DNA of 64,000 nucleotides from Phoronis australis (lineage: Eukaryota; Phoronida; Phoronidae): the NCBI GenBank assembly GCA_002633005.1, contig NMRA01000028.1, forward strand, positions 687,016 through 751,015, read 5' to 3'. The notes under the pieces were generated by a model. That model did not search any database. It saw only the letters and a program-made list of their open reading frames with translations, and was not told where the DNA came from. Numbering within the stretch: position 1 is the first letter of the stretch; the number at the start of each line of letters is the position of its first letter. Positions 1 to 12,974 of this stretch are shown here, one piece after another. Position numbers and translations under genes: made by a program.

Positions 1-1126
1 AAAAGTAGTTTCTGTGCATGGAAAGCTCATGGAACCAAAAAAGTAAAAACCCATGGGATGTTTCATGAGATTGAAACAAACTCGTTCTGCAAGCCATGTT
101 GCAAATTCATGCTTCCAGTTTTACTTGACAGTGGCATTCATTAACGAAAATTTGCACTTTTTTAGTTTTTGGTGGGACAAATAGTGGGTCAAAAATGAAA
201 ATTCACAGGAAATGAAAGCACAGTGTGATTGGGAAACCACATTACTAATCTGGGCGTGGGTACTAATCTTTGACTTGGAAATCTGCTCTACTTTTGTGAA
301 AACAAGATAAATGTCTATTATTCTCTGCTCAAGTACATTATGGTTTACTTAAGTGAGTGTCTAATCCTAGTTTGAACTCGTTGACCCGAGCATTGAAGCT
401 CAAGTCTGAACTCAAAATGTTGAATTTTTTGTTGAGTTTTACTCAAATCTAGGGACTTTTAAGTGAAAACTAGGCACTCTTCTGTGTAAACCATTACACT
501 CTTAATTTGAGTTTATAACTAAGTAGAACCGAAAATATCTAAGCCAATTTTTTGTTAGGAGATTAGAGCCTGAACACAGTTATGTGATTCTTGGAATAGA
601 TTCATGTTTGATCGTGATCCTAACATAGAAGAGAGGTTGCTTGTCTTGTAATGAACATAACAGTATAGCTATCTACCTGTAAAGTTGTCCTGTGGACTTA
701 ATTAACATTTTGATATAGCTATACAGAGTACATGAAGAAAACAAACTCTTCATAAAAGCACGTTATTTCTGAGTGTTTTATTTAATAAAAATGTTACAAA
801 CTTCATAAAATATAATTATTGTGCTTGCAGTACATTGTTTCCAAATACTGTTTAATAGGCAACAGAGCAAGGTTGTTTGAAGAATTTCCCATGAGATACC
901 TTTGTTACTAGACACCATAAACATTGCTCAACAATGTTATACAACAATGCAAGGTTCTGCAGATAACTATCATTTAACCAAATCCACTTGTTTATCATAA
1001 AATGAGAGAAGATTGGTCTTGCTGTTGTAGTGAGAAAATCCACGTTTACAAAGATTTACCTAAAAAGATTTAAAAATTCCTAGCAATAGATGAATTGTCT
1101 TTAACAAACGGAGTTGTACATTTCAG

Positions 1127-1901
1127 GAAGTGTTCAAACTACGTGATGAAACAACCAAACTGAAGCGAAAGGTGCTCAAACTGGAGAACAGTCAGGAGAG
1201 TCGTCCTCGGTTTGACCCCAGCAAGGCATTCCAACACGCTAAAGAAAATATGCCTACACCTCTCAAAGAAGGTGAGTTCCTGATGCCTGGGTTGTAAAGA
1301 CTGTCTTGAATAGTAACACATGTAAATTTGGTTCCGACAGTATGTTAAGAGCACCATTCAGGGCCCTCTAGTGCCATAAATTGTCAAATGTAATGACGTG
1401 TTAGGCATATTGGTTTGCTTTTGTCTACGTCACCGTGAAAATCGCGTTTTCATTCAACCAGTCGCAAATAACACCCGCACACAATGTTGTTCTATTCAGA
1501 AATCTATTCAATATAACTGCTAGCTACCTTTTGTTTTTTCGTGCTGGGTTCTTGCGGTGACAGAACATGGCACGAAAAGGCAACATCAATCAGCTATCAT
1601 TTAAAAGTGAAATGAAGCTTAATGGTCGATAAATTCAAGATACTTTCTTCCATTTTAAGTTAACTTATGTTCAGTTTGAAAAGTGGGACGCCCAGGTCCA
1701 TAACCAGTTTACATGGCATTGTGCATCCTGTTATGTATTTAAATGCTCCTTTCATAGCACGGCCTGCTTGTTCCTTTTGGTCAATACTTTTTCATGTTGT
1801 CTTAATTTCAGTCAAGTTGTCTTAAGTTCAAAATGTGGCTTGGACTAAGTGTTATGTTCTGGTTTATTGTAGGCAATCGCCAGCGTTCGAGACTGCATTA
1901 A
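1127..1901 (+). CDS. C-terminal two exons of an unidentified coiled-coil protein
   Basis: Two exons can be read: 1127-1271 (preceded by tttcag, followed by gtgagt) and 1873-1901 (preceded by attgtag), joined in phase 1 and ending in TAA at 1899-1901. They give about 57 residues. A charged helical stretch (KLRDETTKLKRKVLKLEN) is followed by RPRFDPSKAFQHAKEN, then a TPLKEG motif and a basic tail ending RSRLH. The heptad-like start suggests the end of a long coiled coil, and the KEN and TPLK motifs resemble tails of mitotic proteins, but I do not recognise the family. The earlier exons lie upstream of the window. I see no coding exon in 1-1126. Confidence 0.6.
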
Positions 1902-2313
1902 GACGGTTTGTTTGACGTAGTTGACTGCCAAGTGATGGTGTGTGACTTAGGACAGTCGTCATGTGTCTGCTCTCTCAATTTGTAAATATTATCTAAAAAG
2001 TCGATATATATTTTTTTGCCATTGAGGTAAACAACTATAATGAGCACGTTAATTCAGAAATATTATGGCAGAAATCTCTCAACACCTTTAATGTACGCAT
2101 GCTTCATGGGATCTTAAATAGCAGTCTACTCTCCTTGTTCATTAAATCAATTTTCCAAACACTGTCTCTGGCACGTGATGAAAATTACATGAGTGAATAT
2201 TGCTCAGAGATGGGCTTTATTATTCACAGCTTGCTGATTTCTGTGTTGAATTGAAAATATTGCTAATCAGAAAATATAATCAGAGAGTTACTGAGTGTCC
2301 AAAAGTAGATAGA

Positions 2314-2603
2314 TTATGGTAAAAATTCTCCAATTTGAGCAATCTCTGGACTACGGAAACGGAATGTCCTACAAAAATTCAATTTTCTTGATTCTGGAAT
2401 TTGGGACAATAGCGATTTTAACACTCACCATATTTCTCAAATTTCGGACAATGTGTTTTCAATCTACAGCTTGGTTAATTTGGCCGTCTCTCTGGTGATT
2501 CTTGAATTTGGGACGACCAATGTTGTCTACTAGAATTTGGTACAAGCTCCAACCTTGAGCAAAATTATTGCTTTTCACTGTGCGAAGTTGGAGAATTTTA
2601 AAA
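2314..2603 (+). repeat. Dispersed MITE-like repeat, copy 1
   Basis: About 290 bp bounded by inverted ends related to GGTAAAAATTCTCCAATTTG. The interior holds repeated 'gaatttgggaca' phrases. A second copy lies at 19652-19870 in the opposite orientation. No coding sequence is visible. Confidence 0.6.
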
Positions 2604-3410
2604 GTTAGTTGATAGACCTCATGCTTAGTGCCATACATAGCCATGTTGTATTTACAGATTTTGTCACCTTTGTTGCTGTGAGGTTAAGGTAGGTTAACAT
2701 TGCCTGTCATATACCCACTTGTACATTGTCCTATTTAAAGTGGTGGCTGACACATGTATAGGCCTGTAAGACTGTACAGAGGTCATTTTCAAGGAGTTTG
2801 TTTTTACACTGGTGAGGCCATGCCTTCAGACTTAAAACTGAAAAACAACTGAAATAGCCTAAAAGCTTAGAAATGATGGACCTAACAGATACATGTACAT
2901 GTAGAATGTTCTTGTTTCCCTGATTTCGCCACCTGTAGGTGTAATCTTTCAATACAAACATATATTCACTGTGCTAGTTCATGTAAAACAGAAAAAGTGA
3001 TTGTGAGTAGAATTTCACACTGTCTATTGATATGACGCATTCAAATATGATTTATAACTTATTAAGAAAAGTGGTTAAAGGCTATATTGTACATTGCAGG
3101 AAGTGAACAGTTTGTTGTAGCTTACAAACTTTCATGACATGAAGGGTTTATTTTTCTGTTCAATGCACTTCAGAATTATTTGTACATAACCTCTTTGAAA
3201 TGTGCTAGAAATGACACCTTTGGATGTGCATGTATCTGGTTAAGCATGTACATTTCTGTGAATTACCTCATGTTGTAAACATTTTTTATGTCGTCTGTTT
3301 TGCATGATTGTTTTATGTGTTTGAGCAAATGTGAAAATTATGAAAGAAATTTGTATTACAGGGGGTTGATGTAGTTGTGTATACAGTATTTTGTAATTGT
3401 ATATTTTGTG

Positions 3411-3416
3411 AATAAA
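3411..3416 (+). terminator. Polyadenylation signal of the first gene
   Basis: An AATAAA hexamer lies about 1.5 kb after the stop codon at 1901, in AT-rich sequence with no other plus-strand gene. It implies a long 3' UTR of roughly 1902-3435. A dispersed repeat (2314-2603) sits inside this UTR. Confidence 0.5.
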
Positions 3417-3511
3417 CCTTTAAAAAATTATTCATCATTGTGTTGATTATGAACTATTAGCGTCTGTGTGGTCCAGCTACCAGTATAACAAGAATAAAGT
3501 TATGATGCACC

Positions 3512-3680
3512 CTGTCTGGAACTATTGCATCCACTGTCTGGAACTATTGCATCCACTGTCTGGAACTATTGCATCCACTATCTGGAACTATTGCATCCAC
3601 TGGCTGAAACTATTGCATCTACTGGCTGGAACTATTCCATCCACTGGCTGGAACTATTGCATCTACTGGCTGGAACTATT
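3512..3680 (+). repeat. 22-bp minisatellite
   Basis: About 7.5 tandem copies of a 22-bp unit (TGGAACTATTGCATCCACTG plus 2 bases), drifting towards the right end. Because 22 is not a multiple of 3, each frame reads different short peptides. The open frames here are by-products of the repeat, not genes. Confidence 0.9.
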
Positions 3681-5007
3681 GTAGCCATCAAGGCGAAGTT
3701 AAACATCTTTAATTAATGAGATTTGTATCAAATAGTAATTGAACTACTCCTAATTGTTATTTGTGCTTTCTATGACGCTCTCAATCCGCCAGTCGGACTC
3801 CGCCTATAATGATGAGAATTGTTTGACTTCAAATAATTTCAGTCTGCCCTTGCGAAGTGTAACCGATTTCGCTCATTGAAATGATTACAAGAGATAAATA
3901 CTCAGTCTAATAACTCACGATTATTGTGACCAAGCAGAATAATTCCATGAACTACTTGCGAAAATAGGGATGATACAAAGGAGCACTACAAAGTTAAAAC
4001 ACCAAAGGACGATGAACTAAAATATACGTCAGACCGAGATGGCTAATATCACAGTCGGCCTACTGCAGCAACTAGTAAGTAAACTTGGAAAATCGTCTTT
4101 TAGCCGAGACAAGGAGAGTCAACTCAAAACAAGAAAAAACGAACTTTAGCTGTAGTAGTCTCCAAACGTCAGTTCGATTCGGTAAAAATTGAATGCTGTC
4201 AGTTCACTGAGATGCACTACCAAAGGAAGATAATTAGATTAAACAAATAATTTGTGAATGTTTGTAATGAGTGGAATGTGCGAACAGACATCCGCCATTT
4301 CGTAGACTGAAAAGTCATTAGGAAACCGGGCCGTTCAATGGTACCTTGTCGCTGATCCTGGGAGTAATTAATATAGTCTTAGAGTTGAACAAAGCTTCTC
4401 TACATCAACCGGTGTCATAGTCCTGCCCTTCGTATATCACGGGAGTTGTACCGTTGTTTACACTATTGTATTCATTTAGCGTTGTAGATAATTGGTGTTT
4501 TCGTCGTCAGTGACATCGGACAAAAGACTGAGCCTGACGATTAACAAAAGAAAGATTGATATCAGCGCTCTGAAAACAGGTATGGTCTGAAATACGGACT
4601 AAACTGAAGTTATTAATAGTTGATATGTCAAACAGACAACGCAAACGAAAGACGCCCGTCTATTACAATAACTAACAAAAACAGTATTTAGAATTAAAAT
4701 CGATAATTGGAATGCAGTCTGTTTATCTTGAAATTTTGACTTCAACGTTACGCAGTGAAAGAGACTGCAAAAGCGTGATCTCACATATTGTAGGCGCTCC
4801 ATAGACAACGCATGTTTGTAAACCTCGGGAATTAGCTCAAATAGGACCATTTGTGACAACCCGTTGTTTTGAACAATGAGCACGACGCTGGTGGGGTGCC
4901 ATTCTTCCGTGTAAGTATACGGTAACCCTAGGGTGCATTACGTAAGTCAATGTCACAGGAAGTGCAAACTGGGCACGAGGAACCAAGGGACCACCATCAG
5001 TTTGAAC
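3681..5007. other. Intergenic region, probable promoter and 5' UTR of the transporter gene
   Basis: No exon, RNA gene or clear mobile element is visible. The stretch is AT-rich with stops in all frames. It separates the polyadenylation signal of the first gene from the first ATG of the SLC18-like gene at 5008. The frame stays open upstream of 5008 to about 4933 but has no in-frame ATG there. Confidence 0.5.
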
Positions 5008-8000
5008 ATGCCTCTGTGTGCTCGGTTACAGAATTCCAAGTTTTTGGTCGCCGTGATCATATTCTTCGCATGGATATTTGACAAAATGATCTTGACTTCA
5101 CTAGGTAGTGTATTTTCTATTTTACGTATCTCTAACTAACAGGTAGTAATTATAATAACTTCTTCGGATTGAGCTAAGCTTTCAAGTTGAAATTAACCTC
5201 GTGTGATGGACAGGCTTTCGTTCAAGGGCTGAAATAGATTCGACAAGCTAAGAGATCACAATTAACTGAATACTTTATTGCTGTCGATACGAAACTATAT
5301 GAACAACGGCTAATTTTGTACGTCGCTGTCTCTCAACGAATTTACAGATTTTGGCGCTGGGTGTCCAGTCATGCGCGCACCCGGGGGGGGGCTCTGGGGG
5401 CTCGAATGAGCCCCCCTCCAATTGGCGAAGTGGGCAAAAAAGTCCGCCCCGAGAGACAAAAAGTCCGAGAAAATGGGACAAAAGTCCACTAAATAAGCGC
5501 AAAGTCGCAATTCATAGAGATGCTCCCGTTTTTTTTTTCGTTTTTTTTTAGTCCGCCCGCTCTTTTGTTAGCAAATGGTCCACAACGTCGGGAATTCGAG
5601 CCCCCCCCCCATATCGAAGGCTGGGTGCGCGCATGTCCAGTTGAAACGTTTTGATCTCCCTCAGTTTTGAGATAAATTTTCCACAGTCTTCGCTTATGTG
5701 CATGGCCATGAAAAACGCAATCCTGCGTTTATGGTGTGCCACTGATGACAATACTCGGTGGAAGCAAGTTCAAGATTAAAGTTTAACTATAATTCGTATA
5801 CTTTCAGCTCCTTTCCTACCAGCCTTACTGAGTGATCTGGAAGGCAGTAATTCTTCTGTACAAAATCATCTGTCTTCCATTGGGTTTGCTCTGAATGGGA
5901 CTAACGTCACGGCGGGACCTACCACCTTCCAACATCAAGCTCAGCACGTGGGCATCATCTTGGCCTCTCAACCGGCCACAGAGGTAGTGTTCGCCATCGT
6001 CTGCGCCTCACTGGTACATAGATTTGGTTACCGCGCTCCACTTATACTGGGATCAACCTTGAACTTGGCAGGAACTCTGAGTGAGTGGCAACTGTTCAAT
6101 TTGGAAATGAATGAGGAACACTTTGGTTCTCCTTGTCTATCGAGTCAGTGACAAAAATGCAACTAACTGTTTATAAGAATCGCCCTTTCATCCTCATGTT
6201 GCATTGACTTCCAACACAGATACTAGTTCCCTCAATGCTCTTGATACGCGTGGGTGTGAAAGTGAAGGTAGATCACTTGTCAGAAAAAAACATCAGGGCA
6301 CCATTTTGTCTAGGGTCGTAAGTCTGATTTTAGCTAAGACAGTCGTCAGTGTCTTAAGTTTATATTGGCGAAAAATTCATTGACGTGGTTTATGAAGGTA
6401 GCGCTCAACTCGAATGTAAATTTAGGCCACGTTTACACCTGTAGCAATTGAAGCCTGCACAAACGCTTACCACAGTGTGAGCTGATAGCAGACTTCAAGT
6501 TGGACGACCTTAGTTAAAACGGATGTCTGGGGTGTATCAATTATTTTCGTTTATAACTAAACTGCTCAGAAAGAAAAGCCTTTTTAATTGGTCAATTAAA
6601 TAATCATTAATTAATGTGGCTAGGAACCCGCCATCCGTCACAAAAAAAAAACATATTTTTATCTCGACCACTTGCAGATACGAAATGTTTCCTCAAATTA
6701 ATCAAAAAAGTGTGACAAGAGGTTCAGAAAGAACTGGCAGTTCGCTGTTGCTGAAGACCAAGCTAGACTAATTGACTCATTGTCACCATGTCACGGCGTG
6801 TCATTATATAGTTGTGATGTGCATGGCCTCAAGAAACAACAAACTGTCAGTTCTTGGTTCTCATGTCAGGAACAAGTTGAGACCAATTTCTTTGGGGTAA
6901 GTAGTCTATTTGTAAGTTTTTTTATGATCGACATATGTCCCGAATAATAGATAAATGATACTCGCGTAGCAAGCTCGTTACCAGAGATGAAAAGGAGACG
7001 GAGGTAGGCGATATAAGGTCATTTATTATGGCTAGTACAGTTACAATATAATGAACACAGGTAAATAACGTATAATTGGTAATCTCTGGTAAGATGGGCA
7101 ATAAAAAAGCGCCACAAGAGCTGTTGTAAGACAGCTCATGCCTTGTAAGTTTTTACAACGGAACGCGTTAATTGCCGCTTTTAGTGAACGAACTGGCGAA
7201 AATTAAATTTGATACCACTGGTAAGATTCCATATTATGCGTCCACATATTTATATGGACATATTATGCCCCGCCCTGTCCGGTGGTCCGTCTGGCGTTCG
7301 TACGACGTCCACTGCTGTATCTCCAAAACCTTGGATTGATGTGGAATTTCGCAGACAAGATAATTTCGTGGATGGGACGGCATGAGCGAATTTTTGGACG
7401 CATCCGAATATCGGTGTGCCCCCTACTTGCAATGTTAGATTTTTCCATTGCCTCTGTATATTCGCAGTTCCTTAACGAATTTTTAAGAATTAGGCTAATA
7501 GGTATCTATTAGTGAAATGACTTCATCTTCCCGTTTTCTGCACCAGTGGCTATATTTACTGTTTTCGAATCTTTTTTTGCGTCCACCCCTCTAGCAACCA
7601 AACCTGTCCACTCTAAGGATGACGGTGAAAATTGGCGTATATTTTTACATTTCATGTCTCTATTAAATTCACTAAGTTTGTTTTATAATGCCGTCATCTC
7701 TGTCTGGGCGTCCGGCGTCTGCGGCTGTTTCTCCTAACCCCCTTGCAGGATCGTAATGAAATTTGGCAGATGTGTTTCTATGGGGTTGACGACAGAGGAC
7801 GATAAGTTTCGGATGGACTCGAGTACCACTGTGCGTCCTAGTGGCAATTTTTTTTTTTCAGTTTGCCTCTCCATCTTCGGAGTTCCGTGGTGGATTTTCA
7901 GTCATGAAATTTAGCAAATAAGTTTTTAATACAGAGGTAATGATGCCATTTTATTTTCGGACGAATTCGGCGGATTTTATTCCAGACGTGCTGTGCACCC

Positions 8001-11000
8001 ACTAGAGACTATTTAAAGTTTTCTAGCATTGCTCTATTCAGTGGAATGTTTGAAATATTAATCATCCCTTGTATCTGCAATGTATGCAATGTATACGGTG
8101 GGCGCATATCAACGCCCCGCGTTGCTCTTGTTTGTGTTATCCATCGCAACATGAAGACGTGTATAGTATAACGGTAATTAATTATGCGGTTTATCGTCTG
8201 TATTTCCAGTTTTGGCGTATTCCCCTTCATTTCTCGTCATCCTGTTGGGTCAGTTTGTGCGTTCTGCTGGTTCCAGCCTATCTATCACAACAGGTACGTC
8301 CAATGGCACCAAATGAGTTGGAGTAGGGTTATTATGGAAATTTGTTACAACAGATGCGCCAGCAATAAATAGTATTTAAACCTTGGCCGAGGATACCTTG
8401 TGTATAGTTTAAATTGTAAGGGAGGCAAGTTTTTCCTGAATATTGGTCAAAATTGCTCTAACATAATGAATTATGGTATCTGGAACAGGCCTTATAAAAG
8501 ATCTTGAGCCTGGTCTCAACTAAGACGGTCGTAGGGACGTTCAATGCCAGGGCGACGTTGCGGAGAGCTACTATTAATATAAACGTGATCGAACTTCACA
8601 TTCAAGTCGAAAGTATACCTTCATAAACTATGTTCTTGAATCGTTTGCCAATAAAGCCGAGGATACGACCGTCTTAACTACAACTGGACTTACGATCCTT
8701 GATAAAACGGGCTCCTGCATTGGTACTATTTTTAAGTATGGCCTGGGCCTAAGGGTTTCCAGTGCAAATTTCACATCTTTCTAAAGATGTTGTGAATTAG
8801 CAGTTTTCACCACTGAATTATTTGAGGTGGACATGTTTCAGGTATGTCGCTTCTGGTTCAGCTCTACAGCGAAGACAACAAACGGATTGCCATCAGCTCG
8901 CTAATTCTGATCGGTGAAACTCTGGGAACATTAAGTGAGTGTATTTAGAAACGGTTTTACGTCTTTATATGCTGACTGTCTCCAATAGACATGTGCTATT
9001 TGCACTTCTATAGTAAATCTCGGTGAACGTTCGTCTTGACGTACATGTACGTAGCAGGTTGTCGTGTGGCTAGAATGTCAAGCTATATGGTTTGCCTTAT
9101 GGGAAACAACCACATGTAAAGTACCAGTGACCTGTCTATTCATTTTTTAATCCTGTTTTTACAATGTTACATTTACATCTGTGTATTACTTGGTTGCGAA
9201 AAATTTCCGTATCCTTGTTACAGTTGGTAACGGGCTAAGCGCGACTGTATACCAGTTCCTGGGCCAAAAAGGTCTCTTCCTTGGTCTGTCCACTGTATGC
9301 CTAGGCGATTTAGGTAAGCAATGCATCTCTACTTTATCGGAAAACGCAAGTAAGAAAGCTTGTTTTTACAGTGTCGGTTGATGGTTATGGTTAAGCAATA
9401 ACTAAATGTAATTTCAAATTGACGGGATCTACGAGTGATTAACAATTAAGTCTCAAATGGTTTTGTTGTATTTCAGCACTGCGCTTTATTCCAACGTACA
9501 AGTGTAAGGCAATGCCAAGCGAATTAAATAACAATTCTTGTTGTAAAACGGTGAGTATAGGATTCCGTTAATTGTAGGTTCGTAATTCATGTATTGTACA
9601 TGAAAGTATGAAATACTTTATGATCGGCATGTGTGCCAATATTTTTCATAGCCAAAGTTTTATTTTTACCAAATTGCTATATGGCATAATATGAGTACGA
9701 CTGATTGAAAGATATAAGTAAAATATGACATTTGATGACTACATCATGTAAAACTTGTTTTCATTTGAGTTTTGACCGAAGTTCATACGTTGAGTGCCAT
9801 CAAATATGATAGCTAGATTGTTAGTGCACCGCCAGAAATTTTAATGCTAAACTTTTATAAATTCATTTTAATTTAAATATTGAGTTCAAATTATTTGGGA
9901 CTAAGTTGTGACAAAATGGATTTGCCTCTTTATTTGACTCAAATGAAGCGAAATGTGTGAAATCAATTATGTTCCAGGAAAAAAGAAACCAAGAACTGAA
10001 CATATGGAAATTTGTGAAGGACCCATATATCTTACTCTTAATTGGTTTGTACAATAATTTTCTTTAACATTCTATTACATGAGACAATAAGGCAAGCATT
10101 TTCTATAAGCAGTAAACGTCGAGTGTTGGAGCGTTTGGACTATTTCACTTTAAAATGTCATATCTGTCATTTGAATATTGACCACAATGGCAACAAATGT
10201 CTATTTTAAGTAAAATCATTTAATTTCCAGGCATAAACATCACGATACGCGTAGACGTGGGTTCTGACGGCGCTATTCTTCCCGCTTGGTTATTGGATAA
10301 ATTTTCAGTTTCTTGTTGGAAAATAGGTACGACTTCCAATTCCTTTTTTTCAACAACATGACGCATATAGTCTTCTGAGGAACCATTTGCAATTATTTAT
10401 TAATAACATAAAGACAAAATCAACGTAGAATTCAAGTTAGATGCAAATTGTAAGATCTTGGAAATGTGACCTCTAGATCCAAATAATTTGCATAAAGAAC
10501 AACTTTCTTCATATTTCGAGGAGGGTACCCAAAACTGCATGGTAACGTTGAGAGAATGTATACCATTGGTGACCACCGATGAGAAGTGACGTAGGTAGAC
10601 TCCCATCCCCATATGTTTCGCATCTCTACAGTCTTGCGAATGCCGTTGTTTGTTTCAGGAGTGTTGCTGGCAATACCCGCCATGTTTCAAATGTCGGAAA
10701 GAGTGATCCTGTCTGCGATTTCGCTGCGATGCCGGGTCAGATATTGGACATGTTGTCTCCTAGGCGCCATGTTAACAGCCACAGGTTTATTGATAGTAGG
10801 TATACCACGGTCGCGCAAATTAGGCATGTGCGATTAACTTGTTTCGCCAACAGAAAATGTTTGCCGACATGAGCGTATTTAGGCACAGGGGATTAAGTGC
10901 AACTTGACCAATATCTAGATTTTGGCACATGTGTCTATGCAAAACGTTGCTCCAAACCGTATTGTTTAAAAGTACCTTAAAAGATACTAAACCCTGTTTT

Positions 11001-12974
11001 GATGATTTCAGCCAATCCTCGTGCTGTCACCTGCTAATGCATCATTGGCGTCAATATTGAAAGGTAAAACGAGGAATCAACTAAAAACTCATACCCTCTC
11101 TCTCACAAATTGGACATTAGGGTCCTTGGTGGGTGGTCTTTTCCCACAGTTGCCCTGTAATTCGCTAAAAGCGCAGGTCACGCTTATCCGTTTCGCAGAC
11201 TTTGAAAGGTTTGAGGGTTGTGGAGGGTTACTGAGCATTATTTTGGTTCAGAGAATTTGATGGTTAAGTCGATTTTAATATCTGTTTATAGGCTCAAATT
11301 GGGTTTAGTATTCCTTTAAGTCTGCTTTCAGTCAAAACCCCAGCTTGATTTAGACTACCTACCGTTATGCAACTGGTACCAACGTGTTTTTACATTCGAC
11401 TAAAGGTGATTTCTAAAGTTGCAAAAACTCGCAATTCGTTAATTTCTAAGACCAGGCACAGGTTAAGTAATTTTGTCACTGCAGGTCATTTTGTACGCCA
11501 AGCGTAGACTATTAAGGAACATGTTCAGGCCAGTTATGAATCGGTAAGTGGTCTATATCAAATGATACAATATACCAAAGACTCGTGTTTTGTAGTTGCT
11601 TTTACATTCCATTTTATGCAACAAAATTGAAATGAAAAAACATTTTCTGAAGTAAACCACTATTGAATAATAAATGCAAAGCGGAAGTAAGTAGTTCCCG
11701 TGGACGCACCAGATAGGTAAGCTTGCACTTTCAGTATCCTTATTGTCGGGTCTTCTGGATTATCCTACTACCTCAGTCGTTGGTGCGAATCGGGTCCGCC
11801 CTGACCACTAGCACCGTTAGCCCCATGTTGGCATACATCGTCGACCTGCGGCACGGCTCCAGCGCCTCCAACTACACATCAGTTTACTCACTCTTCGTAG
11901 TCTCGTACAACTTCGGAATGATGTCGGGTAAGCAACCATTGGATTAGGCCACTTCCACTGCCTCAGTTTAGATTTCGAAAAGTTTCAACTTTTACTGAAG
12001 TTTACAAACTGGGTTAAAATGCATCATTTTGGTATAAAAGGATATAATGGCTGCGTGGTTCAAACAACACCCAAGAATAGCAATTGTCTTAAGTTATTTA
12101 AACAAGATTTTCCTTTTGTTTTTAAAGGTCTTTATAGATACACGCTCTACTGAAATGGTCGCAGGCAGATCACGAGACAGTTGATATAAAATGTGACCTA
12201 GGCTCATGGCAGTCAGGAAAGCACAAAAAGTCAATCTTTTAACACTCAATTATATTGTTTTGCTTCCCAGATACTATGATTTGAAGTAGTAGAAATATTA
12301 TTGAGGATCACTGTTCTTATGAAAAAATGTCCCAGGGTTCGGCTTCTATACATTGCAGTTCTTTCAAGAGCACTGGTCGGTTCAATGGCGCTCTGACTAT
12401 TTTCTTACATATTCCTGGAAAAATGGGTCCAAAATAAAGTGAGAATATTATGTTCAGAGAAACCTTAAAAGTAAAACAATATTCGTGTAAAATGAACGAG
12501 TTCTATTTTTCTTGCAGGTCAAATACTGGGAGGTAATATCTTACGCGCAGTTGGGTTTAAATGGTAGGTACACTAGGGTTGTTACACAATGTCTTAACTT
12601 ACTAAGACATTAACACAAAAGGTGGCGTTGAAGTCAGGTTTTGTTTGAGCTTTAATTTGGGTGAAAATGGCTGACAGTAGCCAGTGTTAGCAATGGATAA
12701 TGGACAAATAACATTTGAAGTGAGGTTAGCTTAGGCCCCTAATTTTTGTGGTATGAAGATACCCTGTAGTAAACTCTATCCATTTGTTTTAGTCTTCACC
12801 AACTGTAGTAGGCTCTATTGACCATTCTTTTATCCAGGTTCATGGGTTTACAAACTCTGTTGCAGGCTCTGTTGGTCATTCTCTATTGTATCCACGTTCA
12901 TGGGCCTACTATCTCTGTTCTACCTCAGAATGGACTACAGGAAAGGCTACATCAATCTTCCCAATGACAGCTAA
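5008..12974 (+). CDS. SLC18-like (vesicular amine/acetylcholine transporter-related) MFS transporter
   Basis: Twelve exons: 5008-5104, 5808-6080, 8210-8293, 8842-8934, 9224-9313, 9477-9550, 9978-10044, 10231-10326, 10659-10795, 11735-11927, 12518-12563 and 12866-12974. They join into 452 codons plus TAA. The start is the first in-frame ATG, just before transmembrane segment 1 (FLVAVIIFFAWIFDKMI). A long loop with NSS, NGT and NVT glycosylation sites follows, as in the luminal loop 1 of SLC18 proteins. Other family landmarks are YSEDNKR after segment 4, KDPYILLL, AYIVDLRHGSSASNY, and GGNILRAVGFKW before the last helix. SLC18 members exchange protons for amines or acetylcholine across vesicle membranes. 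Several charged residues thought essential in VMAT are replaced here, so the substrate is unknown. The donor of exon 9 is GTAGGT at 10796; using it makes the frame continue. Confidence 0.85.
5370..5635. mobile_element. MITE with 6-bp target duplication in transporter intron 1
   Basis: 13-bp inverted ends (CATGCGCGCACCC at 5370-5382 and its complement at 5623-5635) enclose G/C-homopolymer runs and simple sequence. The direct repeat TCCAGT flanks both sides (5364-5369 and 5636-5641), as expected of a target-site duplication. There is no transposase, so it is non-autonomous. Confidence 0.7.
7230..8000. repeat. Dispersed repeat-derived sequence in transporter intron 2
   Basis: The left end carries an AT-rich motif (ATTATGCGTCCACATATTTA) that recurs in reverse orientation at about 49228-49254. 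It is followed by repeated 'gtccgtctggcgt' and 'tctccaaaacc...gatgtggaatttcgca' phrases typical of decayed invertebrate transposon families. Short open frames here have no recognisable domain. Confidence 0.45.
8521..8676. repeat. Short element with 13-bp inverted ends
   Basis: TAAGACGGTCGTA at 8521-8533 is repeated as its exact complement at 8664-8676, with about 130 bp between. It looks like a small MITE or foldback in transporter intron 3. No clear target duplication is seen. Confidence 0.45.
12804..12912 (+). repeat. Duplication of the last-exon acceptor region of the transporter gene
   Basis: The stretch containing the acceptor and first ~45 bases of exon 12 is preceded by a diverged copy (12804-12857) with the same order of phrases: AG, GGCTCTRTTG, CATTCT, TATCCA, GGTTCATGGG. 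A weaker third trace lies near 12764. The upstream copy reads into TGA within three codons, so only the last one is used. Confidence 0.6.

Noticed and set aside
3466-3716. Overlapping open frames reading LELLHPL-type repeats
   Set aside because: Produced by the 22-bp minisatellite; no start context, splice sites or similarity.
11012-11063. Possible transporter exon (PILVLSPANASLASILK) with splice sites on both sides
   Set aside because: It fits phase 0 on entry but leaves phase 1, which reads to a stop in the next exon. Skipping it (10795 to 11735) restores the frame and matches the family without a gap or insert.
11485-11543. Exon-like segment between gcag and gtaagt
   Set aside because: In the only phase that would link its neighbours it contains TAG. 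The family has no residues to place there.
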